Shown in pieces: positions 9,032 through 17,767 of a DNA stretch of 64,000 nt. The stretch comes from BACL27 sp964203235 (GTDB lineage: Bacteria > Actinomycetota > Acidimicrobiia > Acidimicrobiales > Ilumatobacteraceae): NCBI GenBank assembly GCA_964203235.1, contig CAXNLE010000001.1, positions 682,001 to 746,000 on the forward strand, read 5' to 3'. Every line of letters starts with the position of its first letter. Positions within the stretch are counted from its first letter, which is position 1. The notes beneath the pieces are model-generated. The model worked only from the letters and a program-made list of their open reading frames with translations, did not search any database and was not told the origin of the DNA. A program made the position numbers and the translations under genes.

Positions 9032-11431
9032 TTAGCTACTTGGTTCAAGCACCGGCGCTTGTGCCAATTCAAGAATTGCAACCTTCTCGTTTATAAACCG
9101 CGTAGTCGCCCACGGCTCCCAATCTCGCAGTGTCGTATTCGTCAAATCAACTACAAACCACTTCACATTTTCCTTACGCATATTTGCCAACAATTCACGC
9201 GAAGGATAATTCGGAAAATCCATCGAAGTCTCCATTCGTTCCCTCAGCATCTCGACAAAGTCATTACTCTCTATTACTTGACTTGAGACGGCTGGATATT
9301 TCTCTTTATATACGAGAGGCAGAATGTTGTAATACTTGTAGCGTCCAGATACAAAATATCTGCGATCAATAAAAATTTGAGACCGAATTCCGTCGGTGAA
9401 ACCAACTGTGCGGCTCAAACCAAAATTACTTGCAATCACATCATTTTCTAAGCTGAGGGAGTTAACTCGTTTTAGACCATTCAAGAGGGCATCGTCGTTC
9501 CATCTATCTAGTAATGGGTCTCGATCACCTCCCCAGAATTTTTCGTCATACCTAACGAATTCTGTAATAGGTCGAACAAGTTCGCCTAGTTTGACTCCAA
9601 TATTGCCTAGAAGCACTGCAACGGCAATAAGTGGTACGAATGCACTTTTGAATATTGTTCCTGTCTTTGGCGTAAATAAAATCGCCAAGATAGCACAACT
9701 GATCAAGAGGACTAAATTGATTAAATGTTCGTTAGATAAAACATATTTCAATAGACTTTTCAATAGATTGTTATAATCAATTTCGTCACGTACTGTGTCG
9801 CGAAGGATCTTTAAAACTAATCCGATACATATTGCTGAAACTATAAACGAAGATTTAAACCTTACTTCCTGTCGCATCTTCGTCCAGATATCTTCAACAA
9901 CAATCGAAAACACAGGTGTAAGTATCAGCATGTATGGGACTAAAGTTTCAAACGCAAAGACTCGAGGCGATAAGAACTGAGTTAACACAAAAAGTGTGCT
10001 GGCTGTCAAAACATACAGTCGCCATCTTTGGTATTTTCTGAGAAATGCGATGAGCAAAATGAATAATCCGACTCTTGGCATTGTTGTTCTGACAACTAAA
10101 TTTAATGTCTCGAATTGACCAACTGGTCGGTCTGCGGCCGAAATTACCATTGAAGCGAATTGGGTTGAGTCAGTGCCTTGCGTAAATAAAAGAATTGTGA
10201 TCAATGTTCCCACTAAAATCCAGCATCCGGTATATACATTCTTAAATACAAATGCTTTAATTGAAGGTTTGATTTGATGTCGGATTAGGAAGATCATTGC
10301 GATCATAAATGGGGCAAAGAAAATTCTCGTACCTGCCAGTATGAATGCAGTAAATGTCAACAAAATATTTTGATCGACTTTATTAACTTTGACTATCTTT
10401 ATGGTGAGAATTCCGGAAACAATGAGGTAAAAACTACCGAGTAGCCAAATTGACCTTATATTGACAGCAAAACTATGGTTAAAATCAGATTGAACAAAAT
10501 AGAGACATGCAGCCATACCTGCAGCTCTTTGGTTTTTGCTCATTTGCAGGGTGATTGCGAAGAGTGATAGGCCTATCAGCAGAATAACAATTACTGGCAA
10601 TACTGTGATGCTCACATTCATTAGAGATTCGCCATCAAGATTCATAATCGGGGCGAGCCACAGATGCGAAATTTTGTAGTACGCCTCTGAAGTATTGATT
10701 AGTTCAATATTGGTGCTGATGCCCCATTTGGCAAATCCAATAGCTTGCACGACATCAAATCTGATGTCGTCGGCGTACGCGTCTATACCAATTTCAAAAT
10801 TTGTCAGAGCAGCGACTGCGATACGGTGCATTAGTGATACGAATAATATGAGCAACGCAATTGTTGCGAATAGACGTATTGTCAGATTTGGTAATCTTTG
10901 TTTTCGGTAAGCAATATAAATAACGATCATCATTGGGGCGATAAACACTGGTAGCAGAAACATTGAGTATGTCATCAGGGCGAGTGGGGCGGGAAAGAGT
11001 AGCCAGAGCAGTGTGTTAGTGGTTGCGTGAGTTACTTTTACCGGCAGTTGTGGGTCGCGTTTTGTGAATAGCCAGATTGCAACACCGATTATTGGGACGA
11101 GTGGCGAAAGAAATAGTCGAATACCAAGTAGATCTCTGATGATTAGCTGCGAAATTGCGGCGCTGGCGCTGCCGATGGCAAAGCCCATTGCGAGAAGTTC
11201 AGGTAGCGGCAGAGTTTTGTCTGATTGTCGAAGTTGAGCCCAGATGTAAGCGCCTGCAAAGGTTTGGCTAATTACGACTAGTAAAAAATATCCGACTTCA
11301 AAGAATGGTCCGCCAAATGCAACTGAGAGACTATAAATTTCGACGAGTAAAACTGCACAAAAAAGTGAAACTTCGCGCAGAGAGTTTGTTTCAACTACAT
11401 CCGATGAAGTTGGGCTCAAACCGACATTCAT
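9032..11431 (-). CDS. Large polytopic membrane protein with extracytoplasmic C-terminus
   Basis: A 799-residue protein not recognised at family level. The first about 640 residues hold many hydrophobic helices (I estimate 14-17); the last about 150 residues are soluble, and include DVIASNFGLSR and a closing KWFVVDLTNT segment. This layout resembles integral-membrane glycosyltransferases and polymer-modifying enzymes of the cell envelope (GT-C-like or DUF6541-like), but no catalytic motif was found. The gene at 38055-40379 looks like a distant paralogue with the same architecture and a shared DVIASN motif. AT-richer than its neighbours. An inverted repeat sits directly before the ATG. Confidence 0.7.
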   Translation of the reverse strand: MNVGLSPTSSDVVETNSLREVSLFCAVLLVEIYSLSVAFGGPFFEVGYFLLVVISQTFAGAYIWAQLRQSDKTLPLPELLAMGFAIGSASAAISQLIIRDLLGIRLFLSPLVPIIGVAIWLFTKRDPQLPVKVTHATTNTLLWLLFPAPLALMTYSMFLLPVFIAPMMIVIYIAYRKQRLPNLTIRLFATIALLILFVSLMHRIAVAALTNFEIGIDAYADDIRFDVVQAIGFAKWGISTNIELINTSEAYYKISHLWLAPIMNLDGESLMNVSITVLPVIVILLIGLSLFAITLQMSKNQRAAGMAACLYFVQSDFNHSFAVNIRSIWLLGSFYLIVSGILTIKIVKVNKVDQNILLTFTAFILAGTRIFFAPFMIAMIFLIRHQIKPSIKAFVFKNVYTGCWILVGTLITILLFTQGTDSTQFASMVISAADRPVGQFETLNLVVRTTMPRVGLFILLIAFLRKYQRWRLYVLTASTLFVLTQFLSPRVFAFETLVPYMLILTPVFSIVVEDIWTKMRQEVRFKSSFIVSAICIGLVLKILRDTVRDEIDYNNLLKSLLKYVLSNEHLINLVLLISCAILAILFTPKTGTIFKSAFVPLIAVAVLLGNIGVKLGELVRPITEFVRYDEKFWGGDRDPLLDRWNDDALLNGLKRVNSLSLENDVIASNFGLSRTVGFTDGIRSQIFIDRRYFVSGRYKYYNILPLVYKEKYPAVSSQVIESNDFVEMLRERMETSMDFPNYPSRELLANMRKENVKWFVVDLTNTTLRDWEPWATTRFINEKVAILELAQAPVLEPSS

Positions 11432-11450
11432 ACAAAATTAGCGATTTTGT
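11432..11450. repeat. Inverted repeat abutting the start codon of the membrane-protein gene
   Basis: Perfect 7-bp arms ACAAAAT/ATTTTGT around 5 bases (TAGCG), immediately adjacent to the ATG at 11431. It could be an operator or a translation-blocking hairpin; no -10/N6 pattern is seen at this gene. Confidence 0.4.
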
Positions 11451-11548
11451 CAAGCTTGGTGCGCTCCAATTGTGTGAAATTTTTCAACACGACACGAGCC
11501 TGCATCGGTAAGAGTCTAATCAAATTAAAAATTGAGCCCGTAAATGAC

Positions 11549-11576
11549 TCTCGGAGGGCGCGAACGCCCTCCGAGA
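11549..11576 (-). terminator. Strong hairpin after the ABC substrate-binding protein gene
   Basis: A 12-bp stem (CTCGGAGGGCG/CGCCCTCCGAG plus a T-A pair) around a CGAA tetraloop, placed 22 bp after the stop at 11599 and before the next minus-strand gene. No long U-run follows, so it may act as a 3'-end stabiliser or factor-assisted terminator for the importer transcript. Confidence 0.7.
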
Positions 11577-11598
11577 TATCAATTAGGATTTTTCAAAA

Positions 11599-12774
11599 TT
11601 ATGGCAACGTAATTGTTGGATCAATAAATTCGTTTGTCACGATGTCTGCAGCGGTGAGACCTTCCTTCATTTTCGCGCCGATCTTCGTGTACACCGGTAC
11701 TGCCGAGGCGATGAACGCTGTTACGCGGTCCATATCAAAGCTTCCTAATGTGCCGTCAGGGCTGTTTGCAATCAATCCATTGGAGAGACCAAGTTCAACT
11801 GCTGCTGCAGCCTGACCCGCGTCATACAACCAACCGTTGTTGTATTGACCAACGAGATCCAAGATCAATGCGTTTGCACGGGCTGGGTCTGTTACGTAGT
11901 CAACTTGTGATTGCTGAATAATTGGAACAAGAAGTTTTAAGCAGTCTTTGTTCGCGGCCACTACATCTGGCTTGCCACCAAGTGACTGTGCGTATGCCGT
12001 CCAGCCTGCTTCGTGAATCGTCTGATAAGCAACTGGTTTTGCCCAGTCAGTGAGAACATTCTGATAGTAGTACGGCTCTGAAGTTGCAAAACCTTGTTGA
12101 GCAGCCTTGCCACCATCAGCTACGAAGTTGGCAGGTGTGCCGTCGTAGTTGCCGTCGACTTGCTTTGCATCAAGAATTCCATTTGCTGTGAAGTACTCCA
12201 TGTATGCAGCACCGCCGAAGTAACGAACCTTCGCGCCTGTTGCCTTGAGGTCAGCAATTGTTTTCACATCTGGGTATGTTGCAGGGTCCCACATAATGAT
12301 TTGTGGGTTGATATTGAAGGGAGCAACAACCGTCATTGTTGGAAACTCACCGGATTCTTGAACTGCACTGTCTGTGCTCACAAAAGCCAGAAAAATTTCT
12401 GGGTCTGAGTACATCAACGATGTTGGTGAAGTGAAACCTACGGCTGGTCCACCTGCGCGAACCTGCACTTTTACTCCGGTGTCTTGACCCTTTGACACGA
12501 GCGCGCCAGTGACCCGAAGGCCAGCAGCATCAACTTCGTAACCATCGCCAACCAAGTTGTAAAGGAAGCCGTGTTCTGATTCTGGATTCCAGTCGGTCTG
12601 GAAGGTGATTGTGTCTGGACAAATACCAGCAAGCGATACACCGGCTGCTGCCGTTGTATCTTCTGTGGCTGTCGTTTCTTCTGTGATCTCTTCAGTTACT
12701 GCATCGCTTCCACCGCATGCGGCAAGAGCGACTAAACACAGCGAACCTAAGAGCGCTGAAATTTTCCGTTTCAT
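11599..12774 (-). CDS. ABC transporter substrate-binding lipoprotein, NMT1/THI5-like
   Basis: A 391-residue exported lipoprotein: a Lys/Arg start, a hydrophobic core and a lipobox LAAC with Cys at residue 20, followed by a Thr/Glu-rich linker. The mature domain begins with ITFQTDWNPESEHGFLYNLVG, closely resembling the NMT1/THI5 family of pyrimidine, thiamine-precursor, nitrate and sulfonate binders. Start ATG 12774 follows a good AAGGAG Shine-Dalgarno. It is the last gene of the ATPase-permease-SBP set; 105 bp of AT-rich DNA separates it from the permease, within which I see no gene or riboswitch. Confidence 0.9.
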   Translation of the reverse strand: MKRKISALLGSLCLVALAACGGSDAVTEEITEETTATEDTTAAAGVSLAGICPDTITFQTDWNPESEHGFLYNLVGDGYEVDAAGLRVTGALVSKGQDTGVKVQVRAGGPAVGFTSPTSLMYSDPEIFLAFVSTDSAVQESGEFPTMTVVAPFNINPQIIMWDPATYPDVKTIADLKATGAKVRYFGGAAYMEYFTANGILDAKQVDGNYDGTPANFVADGGKAAQQGFATSEPYYYQNVLTDWAKPVAYQTIHEAGWTAYAQSLGGKPDVVAANKDCLKLLVPIIQQSQVDYVTDPARANALILDLVGQYNNGWLYDAGQAAAAVELGLSNGLIANSPDGTLGSFDMDRVTAFIASAVPVYTKIGAKMKEGLTAADIVTNEFIDPTITLP

Positions 12775-12879
12775 TGTTTTCTCCTTGTTGTCTAGTTGAA
12801 TGTAATTAATTGCAACTTATTATCCTTCATATTAAATTACTACATATTGCTTATTAATTTACTTTTCGTCAAAATATAT

Positions 12880-13773
12880 CTACCGACCTCTTGTGGTCGT
12901 ATGCCATTTGCCGATTGCTACTTTCGAGAGTAGACCGAACAGAATAAATACAACTAGTCCAAATATGCTTGCCAAAATAATCGCCGCAATAAGTTCGGCA
13001 CCCCAAAGGCGACCACGATAAATGTCAATTTGTGCGCCGATACCGACAACGCCGCCCTGCCGGAAGTAAAAATCGCCGACGACCGCACCAATGACAGATA
13101 GCCCAGCGGAAATTCGAAGACCGACGAAAATATTTGGCATTGCCGCTGGAAATTGTAATTTGCGAAGTCGAGTGAACTTACTTGCGCCGTGAAGCGTAAA
13201 TAATTCATGTTGGCTGGCATCGACAGATAGCAAACCAAAAAGAGTGTTATTGACAATCGGAAAGAAAGCAATCAATACAACTACAAGAATGCGCTGCAAC
13301 TGAATGCCGTCGATTAAGGCTCGAATCAGTGGCGTCATTGCCAAGATCGGAGCAGATTGCAATGCGACGAGATATGGCCAAGTGGCTCGCTCCATCCAAC
13401 GGCGCGTTGCCATCAAAGTCGCTAGGGCAGTACCGATGATGATGGTGATGAACAGCCCTATCACTGCGATCTTGACTGAGTCCCATAGTGATATCAGAAT
13501 TGGCTTTAGGCCGCGTTGTGTACCAGCCGACCATGTGAGAAAACCTTCATCAACTACACGATGTGGGGTTGGCAACAAAAAACGCTTTTGTGGCGGCAAT
13601 AATTTTGTTGAGAGCAAATACCAAAAGCCGATGAACAAAATAAACACAATCACCGGCCCGGCGAAATCACTGAAAAGATTCCGCTCGTTGGTTTCCCGCG
13701 GTGCGTCATCAATGCGCAAACTCAGTGCCGACTGATCAATCGTGTTTATGACTTTTAAAGACGCTCCACTCAT
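12880..13773 (-). CDS. ABC transporter permease (SsuC/ThiX type)
   Basis: A 297-residue inner-membrane permease with about six helices. The EAA loop of binding-protein-dependent permeases is present as LFTLHGASKFTRLRKLQFPAAMPNIF, shown here only by its key residues (G-A-x(4)-R at about 190-197, then the P-A-A-M-P turn). Start at ATG 13773 rather than the longer frame's 13812, because this ATG overlaps the ATPase stop (ATGA), the normal arrangement for coupled ABC subunits. Family members import sulfonates, nitrate or HMP-type pyrimidines. Confidence 0.9.
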   Translation of the reverse strand: MSGASLKVINTIDQSALSLRIDDAPRETNERNLFSDFAGPVIVFILFIGFWYLLSTKLLPPQKRFLLPTPHRVVDEGFLTWSAGTQRGLKPILISLWDSVKIAVIGLFITIIIGTALATLMATRRWMERATWPYLVALQSAPILAMTPLIRALIDGIQLQRILVVVLIAFFPIVNNTLFGLLSVDASQHELFTLHGASKFTRLRKLQFPAAMPNIFVGLRISAGLSVIGAVVGDFYFRQGGVVGIGAQIDIYRGRLWGAELIAAIILASIFGLVVFILFGLLSKVAIGKWHTTTRGR

Positions 13774-14504
13774 ACGAGTGCCCCACGCAGGGCTAGTGAA
13801 ACTTCGCCGCAAATCTCGGCAAACTTTGGCTCATAACGCAACGAGTGCGCGCGTGGATATTCGAATGGAACATCAAAACTGCCGACGATTTGCCCTGGTC
13901 GTGCCGACATCACGAGCACTTTCGTTGACATATAAACGGCTTCAGCAATGGAGTGAGTAATAAACAAACCCGCGAAACCTTCAAGTTGAAACAATCGCAG
14001 TAATTCGTCGTTCAGCCGTTCGCGAGTGATCTCGTCTAGTGCGCCGAACGGCTCGTCGAATAAAAACACTTCTGGTTTCATAACAAGTGAGCGGGCGAGT
14101 GAAGCTCTCATCTTCATTCCACCTGATAACTGTCTTGGATATTTTTCTTCAAATCCAGTAAGACCAACGAGATTGATTGCGTCCTGGGCGAGTTTGGTGC
14201 GCTCGCTAGAAGATATGCCATGCAGTTCGGCGATTAGTTCAATATTTTTTCGAACTGTTCGCCAAGGTAATAAAGTTGCGTCCTGAAATACATAGCCAAT
14301 GCTGTCGCGATCGACTTCGCATTTGCCTTCGGTCTCGGTCTCTAAATTTGAAGCGATTCGCAACAAGGTGGATTTTCCGCAACCTGAAGGCCCGACAACA
14401 GTTACAAATTCACCGGGATTAATTTCAAAGGAGACTCCACCGAGGGCTCTAGTACCGTCAGGAAATGTCATGCCAACATTGTTGAATGCGAGCGCTCCTG
14501 CCAC
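13770..14504 (-). CDS. ABC transporter ATP-binding protein (SsuB/TauB/ThiZ type)
   Basis: A 244-residue nucleotide-binding subunit. Walker A GPSGCGKST (about residues 38-46), the Q-loop YVFQDATLLPW, the signature LSGGMKMRASLARSL, Walker B VFLFDEP and the H-loop FITHS are all present. GTG 14504 is preceded by TATTCT at 14511-14516, 6 bases away, so the importer genes have their own leaderless promoter although they lie only 54 bp after the amidohydrolase gene. Confidence 0.93.
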   Translation of the reverse strand: MAGALAFNNVGMTFPDGTRALGGVSFEINPGEFVTVVGPSGCGKSTLLRIASNLETETEGKCEVDRDSIGYVFQDATLLPWRTVRKNIELIAELHGISSSERTKLAQDAINLVGLTGFEEKYPRQLSGGMKMRASLARSLVMKPEVFLFDEPFGALDEITRERLNDELLRLFQLEGFAGLFITHSIAEAVYMSTKVLVMSARPGQIVGSFDVPFEYPRAHSLRYEPKFAEICGEVSLALRGALV

Positions 14505-14510
14505 ACGAAG

Positions 14511-14516
14511 AGAATA
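14511..14516 (-). promoter_or_regulatory. -10 box of leaderless ABC importer operon
   Basis: TATTCT on the minus strand, 6 bases, GTG 14504. Confidence 0.5.
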
Positions 14517-14558
14517 GTTGATGCGTTAGTTGTAAACAAACATGAAAAGCGTATTTTG

Positions 14559-15767
14559 TTAGTTATTTAGGTGACTTATTCGTCCGTATTGCATAACCAT
14601 TAGTCGCGATGGTCTATTAGCGATTGCCTCGCGAATCGAATTTGCTGGGGTCAACATCAGGTTGGCTAGTGCGCCGATATTGATTTGTGTTTCTGGCAAG
14701 CCCATTACTGACTTCGCTGTGTTTGATATTGATGCGAACGCATCGTCGGGTAGTTGATGTGCAGCAAGCATCAACAATGCTGCTGTCTCGAGCGGGTCAC
14801 CATTTCCAACAGGATTAAATGGATCTTGCAAATTATCAGCGCCTGCAGCAACTCGGACACCAGCATTCTGCAACGCTTTTACTGCTGTTAAACCGCGTGG
14901 AGGTGCGACTGTTGAATCTCGACCCTGCAAAAAAAGATTTGTATGTGGCAAAGTAATAACACCAATATTGGCTCCCGATACTTTCTCGCTAATTCGTGTC
15001 TGAACATCTTCGGGTTGCATTCCGAGACTTACGCAATGACTTGCTGTTACTGAATGTTGAAACTTTGTAGCGATAACGCGTTCTGCAAGATCTTCAAGCG
15101 AAACTCGATCGGCATTGGTGTGTTCATCAGTGTGCAGATCGAGCGGACAGCCAAGTTCTGTTGCTAGTCGCAAAAGTGCAATATTTGCGCCGACAGCGTC
15201 TACATCGAGATGCGGGCAGCCCCCAAGAATGTCTGCGCCTAGTTCTATCGCCTTTTTACCGAGGGCGAGATTCCCGTGACCGAGATCTTCTGAAAGTGGC
15301 CAGCCGAGTAACGCAACGATTTGCATCTCAACAATGTCTCGGGTGCGATTACGTACCTCGGTGAGGGCTTCAATTGCGTCGAGTGAATTCCATTCGGTGA
15401 CATCAGCGTGGGTTCGAATAGCTGTTACGCCATTAGAAACCATCAATCGCACTGCACGCTCTGCGCGTGAGATCGTGTCATCAATAGTTATCAAATGTCG
15501 GTTTGCTTCCATTGCGTTGATCGCGCCCATTAGATCACCAGTCGGGTTCGTAACTCGTTCAGATAAAAAAGCCTTATCAAGATGTGCGTGGGGTTCAGCG
15601 AGCGACGTCGTCAACAGCGCACCCTTGCCGTGGATGACTTGTTGGTCTTGCGCATCGCTAATCGCATAATCTGAGGATGACGTGATGGCCGAAATCTTTT
15701 CGCCTGTAATAGTTACATCAAAAAAGTGACCAGGTTTGTCGACAAGCTGACAGTTACTGATCAGCAC
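14559..15767 (-). CDS. Cytosine-deaminase-like amidohydrolase
   Basis: A 402-residue TIM-barrel metal hydrolase of the CodA branch. Metal ligands and active-site segments: AEPHAHLDKAF (about residues 57-67), DLHTDEHTN (about 209-217), VTASHCVSLG (about 243-252), and GADNLQDPFNPVGNGD (about 314-329), the last being very close to the DNxxDPxxPxGxxD motif of CodA and related N-heterocycle deaminases. GTG start, 9 bp after the monooxygenase stop, so the two are co-transcribed. Beside a pyrimidine-type importer, it probably deaminates or opens an imported nitrogen heterocycle; cytosine itself is one candidate only. Confidence 0.83.
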   Translation of the reverse strand: MLISNCQLVDKPGHFFDVTITGEKISAITSSSDYAISDAQDQQVIHGKGALLTTSLAEPHAHLDKAFLSERVTNPTGDLMGAINAMEANRHLITIDDTISRAERAVRLMVSNGVTAIRTHADVTEWNSLDAIEALTEVRNRTRDIVEMQIVALLGWPLSEDLGHGNLALGKKAIELGADILGGCPHLDVDAVGANIALLRLATELGCPLDLHTDEHTNADRVSLEDLAERVIATKFQHSVTASHCVSLGMQPEDVQTRISEKVSGANIGVITLPHTNLFLQGRDSTVAPPRGLTAVKALQNAGVRVAAGADNLQDPFNPVGNGDPLETAALLMLAAHQLPDDAFASISNTAKSVMGLPETQINIGALANLMLTPANSIREAIANRPSRLMVMQYGRISHLNN

Positions 15768-15776
15768 GAGTAAGAA

Positions 15777-16964
15777 TTAAATTAATGGTTCAAGATTCGG
15801 CAGTTGTCGACGATCAATTTTTTCACCTAGACGAGGGAATATTTCATCCGCCATGAAATGCATTTGTTCGTTCATCTCGTCGCGGCTGACGCCTGGATAG
15901 TCGAAGAAAAAACAAATGTGTTTGAGATCAAGCAAGTCGCGCCAGAAGCCAATCGTGTCAACAGCATCATCAAAAGAACCAACTATTTGAATTTTCTGTT
16001 CAATTGATTCATGAACAGTGGGGCAGTGGTTGAACGCAACTTTGCTTCCATCAGGGTTTCGGTATGACGAGAATCTGCCGTATGGCGAAAGAAAATTAGC
16101 GAACTCGTCGTGCCCAGGCTTGCCTTTGATCATTGCTTTCTCGCGAGTTTTTGCAGTGTGCATATTGATCACTAACATTCGGTCTTCGCCAGGTGCTACT
16201 GGTGTACCAATTTCAGCACGAATCTCGGCGTAGCGATCCCATTTTTGTTTCTGACTGTCGGCATTTTGTAACCAGTAGACGGCTTTGTGGCCTGCTCTTG
16301 GCACATATTCAATTGTTTCTGGGGATGTAACAGGTTGATAAATATCAATCGTGCGCAACGGTTTTGGAATCAAAGTTAGATCGTCGACGTAACTTCCGCG
16401 ATCAGGAATATCGTCTGGAGGAAATACAAAATGTTTGCCGCGATATGAGAACCGCTCGTTGTACCAGGCGAGTTTAATTATCTCAAGACTCTCTTCGAAT
16501 ACTTCTCGGTTGATGCGATCATGTTCTGCGCTCATTGCGTTGTCACCTGACGCAACAACAGTGCCGAGGCTCCATGCTTCACGCGGTACCGTGCCGCGCC
16601 CGACGCCGAACTCCATTCGACCACCGGACACAATGTCGGCTAATGCGAAATCTTCTGCGAGACGAAGTGGATGCCACTGCGGAACTACGTTGAACATTTG
16701 ACCTAACCGAAGATTTTTTGTGACGCTGGTTAAGTGCTGACCGAACATTATTAAATTCGGCAAAACTTCATAGCCTTCAAATTGAAAATGGTGTTCGGTG
16801 AGCCACATTGTGTCCAGGCCAACTTCATCGGCAGTCTTCGCCCATGAAACCAAATTTTTGTAACACTCAATCACGCTGTCGTTGCCGTATCGCCGCTTGG
16901 TCGGTGCGACTTTGCCAGCGTCATCCATCGGAACGGTGCAAAAGAAGTTGGCGTCTACGCGCAT
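15777..16964 (-). CDS. LLM-class flavin-dependent monooxygenase (luciferase-like)
   Basis: A 395-residue bacterial-luciferase-like TIM barrel. Typical segments are WAKTADEVGLDTMWLTEHHF (about residues 39-58), LRLGQMFNVVPQWHPLRLAE and SGGRMEFGVGRG (about 111-122), which bind FMNH2 and line the active site. The family includes alkanesulfonate (SsuD), nitrilotriacetate and pyrimidine (RutA) monooxygenases. It opens the transcript leading into the deaminase-like gene, with TAATCT at 16971-16976 placed 6 bases before the ATG. Function: probable oxidation of a small imported substrate; a flavin reductase partner is not encoded here. Confidence 0.87.
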   Translation of the reverse strand: MRVDANFFCTVPMDDAGKVAPTKRRYGNDSVIECYKNLVSWAKTADEVGLDTMWLTEHHFQFEGYEVLPNLIMFGQHLTSVTKNLRLGQMFNVVPQWHPLRLAEDFALADIVSGGRMEFGVGRGTVPREAWSLGTVVASGDNAMSAEHDRINREVFEESLEIIKLAWYNERFSYRGKHFVFPPDDIPDRGSYVDDLTLIPKPLRTIDIYQPVTSPETIEYVPRAGHKAVYWLQNADSQKQKWDRYAEIRAEIGTPVAPGEDRMLVINMHTAKTREKAMIKGKPGHDEFANFLSPYGRFSSYRNPDGSKVAFNHCPTVHESIEQKIQIVGSFDDAVDTIGFWRDLLDLKHICFFFDYPGVSRDEMNEQMHFMADEIFPRLGEKIDRRQLPNLEPLI

Positions 16965-16970
16965 TGTTTT

Positions 16971-16976
16971 AGATTA
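16971..16976 (-). promoter_or_regulatory. -10 box of leaderless monooxygenase-deaminase operon
   Basis: TAATCT, 6 bases, ATG 16964 on the minus strand. Confidence 0.55.
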
Positions 16977-16978
16977 CC

Positions 16979-17744
16979 TCAGGCACCGTGCCAGCAATTG
17001 CGCTCTTGCAAGATTTGTTTCAAAATTGCGGGACGGTCTGTCATGATGCCGTCAACCCCTAAATCAAGTAAACGCTTTATCTCAATGGGGTCATCAATTG
17101 TCCAGACATGAACCTGAAGATCAGCGCGGTGGGCTGCGTCGATAAATTTACGATCCACGATTGTTAACGGACCCTGACTTACTGGTACTTGTGCGGCGAA
17201 GACATTTTGATATTTACCGACATGTCTCACCCAACTGCCGAGTCTTAGTTTTGTCACCTCGCGAGGCCCCATTGAAGTGCAAAGTTTGTCACCGAAAGTT
17301 TCTCGTAAATGATTAAGTCGCCTATCGCTAAATGAGCCAATACACACACGTTCAAATAAATCGCCGCGGGCCAGTCTGGTTTCAAGCGATTGTAGTGCTT
17401 GGTCAGATTTACAGTCGATGTTGATATGTGCATTTGGCCAAGTTGCAATCAAGATCTTCAAGTAACGGAATCGGCTCAATGCCGTTGACCCGTGCCTGCG
17501 AAACCTCTGCGTAGTCGAGTTCACTGATCTTTCCGGGTCGACCACACGTTCGCGACAAGTCATCGTCGTGAAACGCCAGCAACACCCCGTCGCGCGTGAC
17601 GTGCACATCCGTCTCCATATATATGTATCCCAAATCGATAGCTCGTTGAAATGCTGGCATCGTGTTTTCAGGGGCATCGCTGGCTCCACCGCGGTGGGCA
17701 AACGCGATTGGTGTTGGGTGTTTGAGAAACGGGTGAGTCGACAT
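16979..17744 (-). pseudogene. Glycerophosphodiester phosphodiesterase, frameshifted
   Basis: Two overlapping minus-strand frames together make one GDPD protein. The N-terminal half (from ATG 17744) carries FAHRGGASDAPENTMPAF, METDVHVTRDGVLLAFHDDD, the catalytic His and metal ligands. At the ATCTTGATTGC stretch near 17450 the frame shifts: removing one base (the G opposite 17450) joins PLLEDL to IATWPNAHINIDCKSDQ and on to the C-terminal HVWTIDDPIEIKRLLDLGVDGIMTD. There is no homopolymer at the site, so it may be a real inactivating insertion, or an assembly error. An intact GDPD gene exists at 56824-57546. Confidence 0.85.
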
Positions 17745-17767
17745 TGTTTTATAACTCGCAAGCGGGG

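Noticed and set aside
16979..17761. Separate 260-residue gene in the second frame of the GDPD region
   Set aside because: Its first about 100 codons are an out-of-frame reading of the GDPD N-terminus; only the part after 17450 is GDPD-like.
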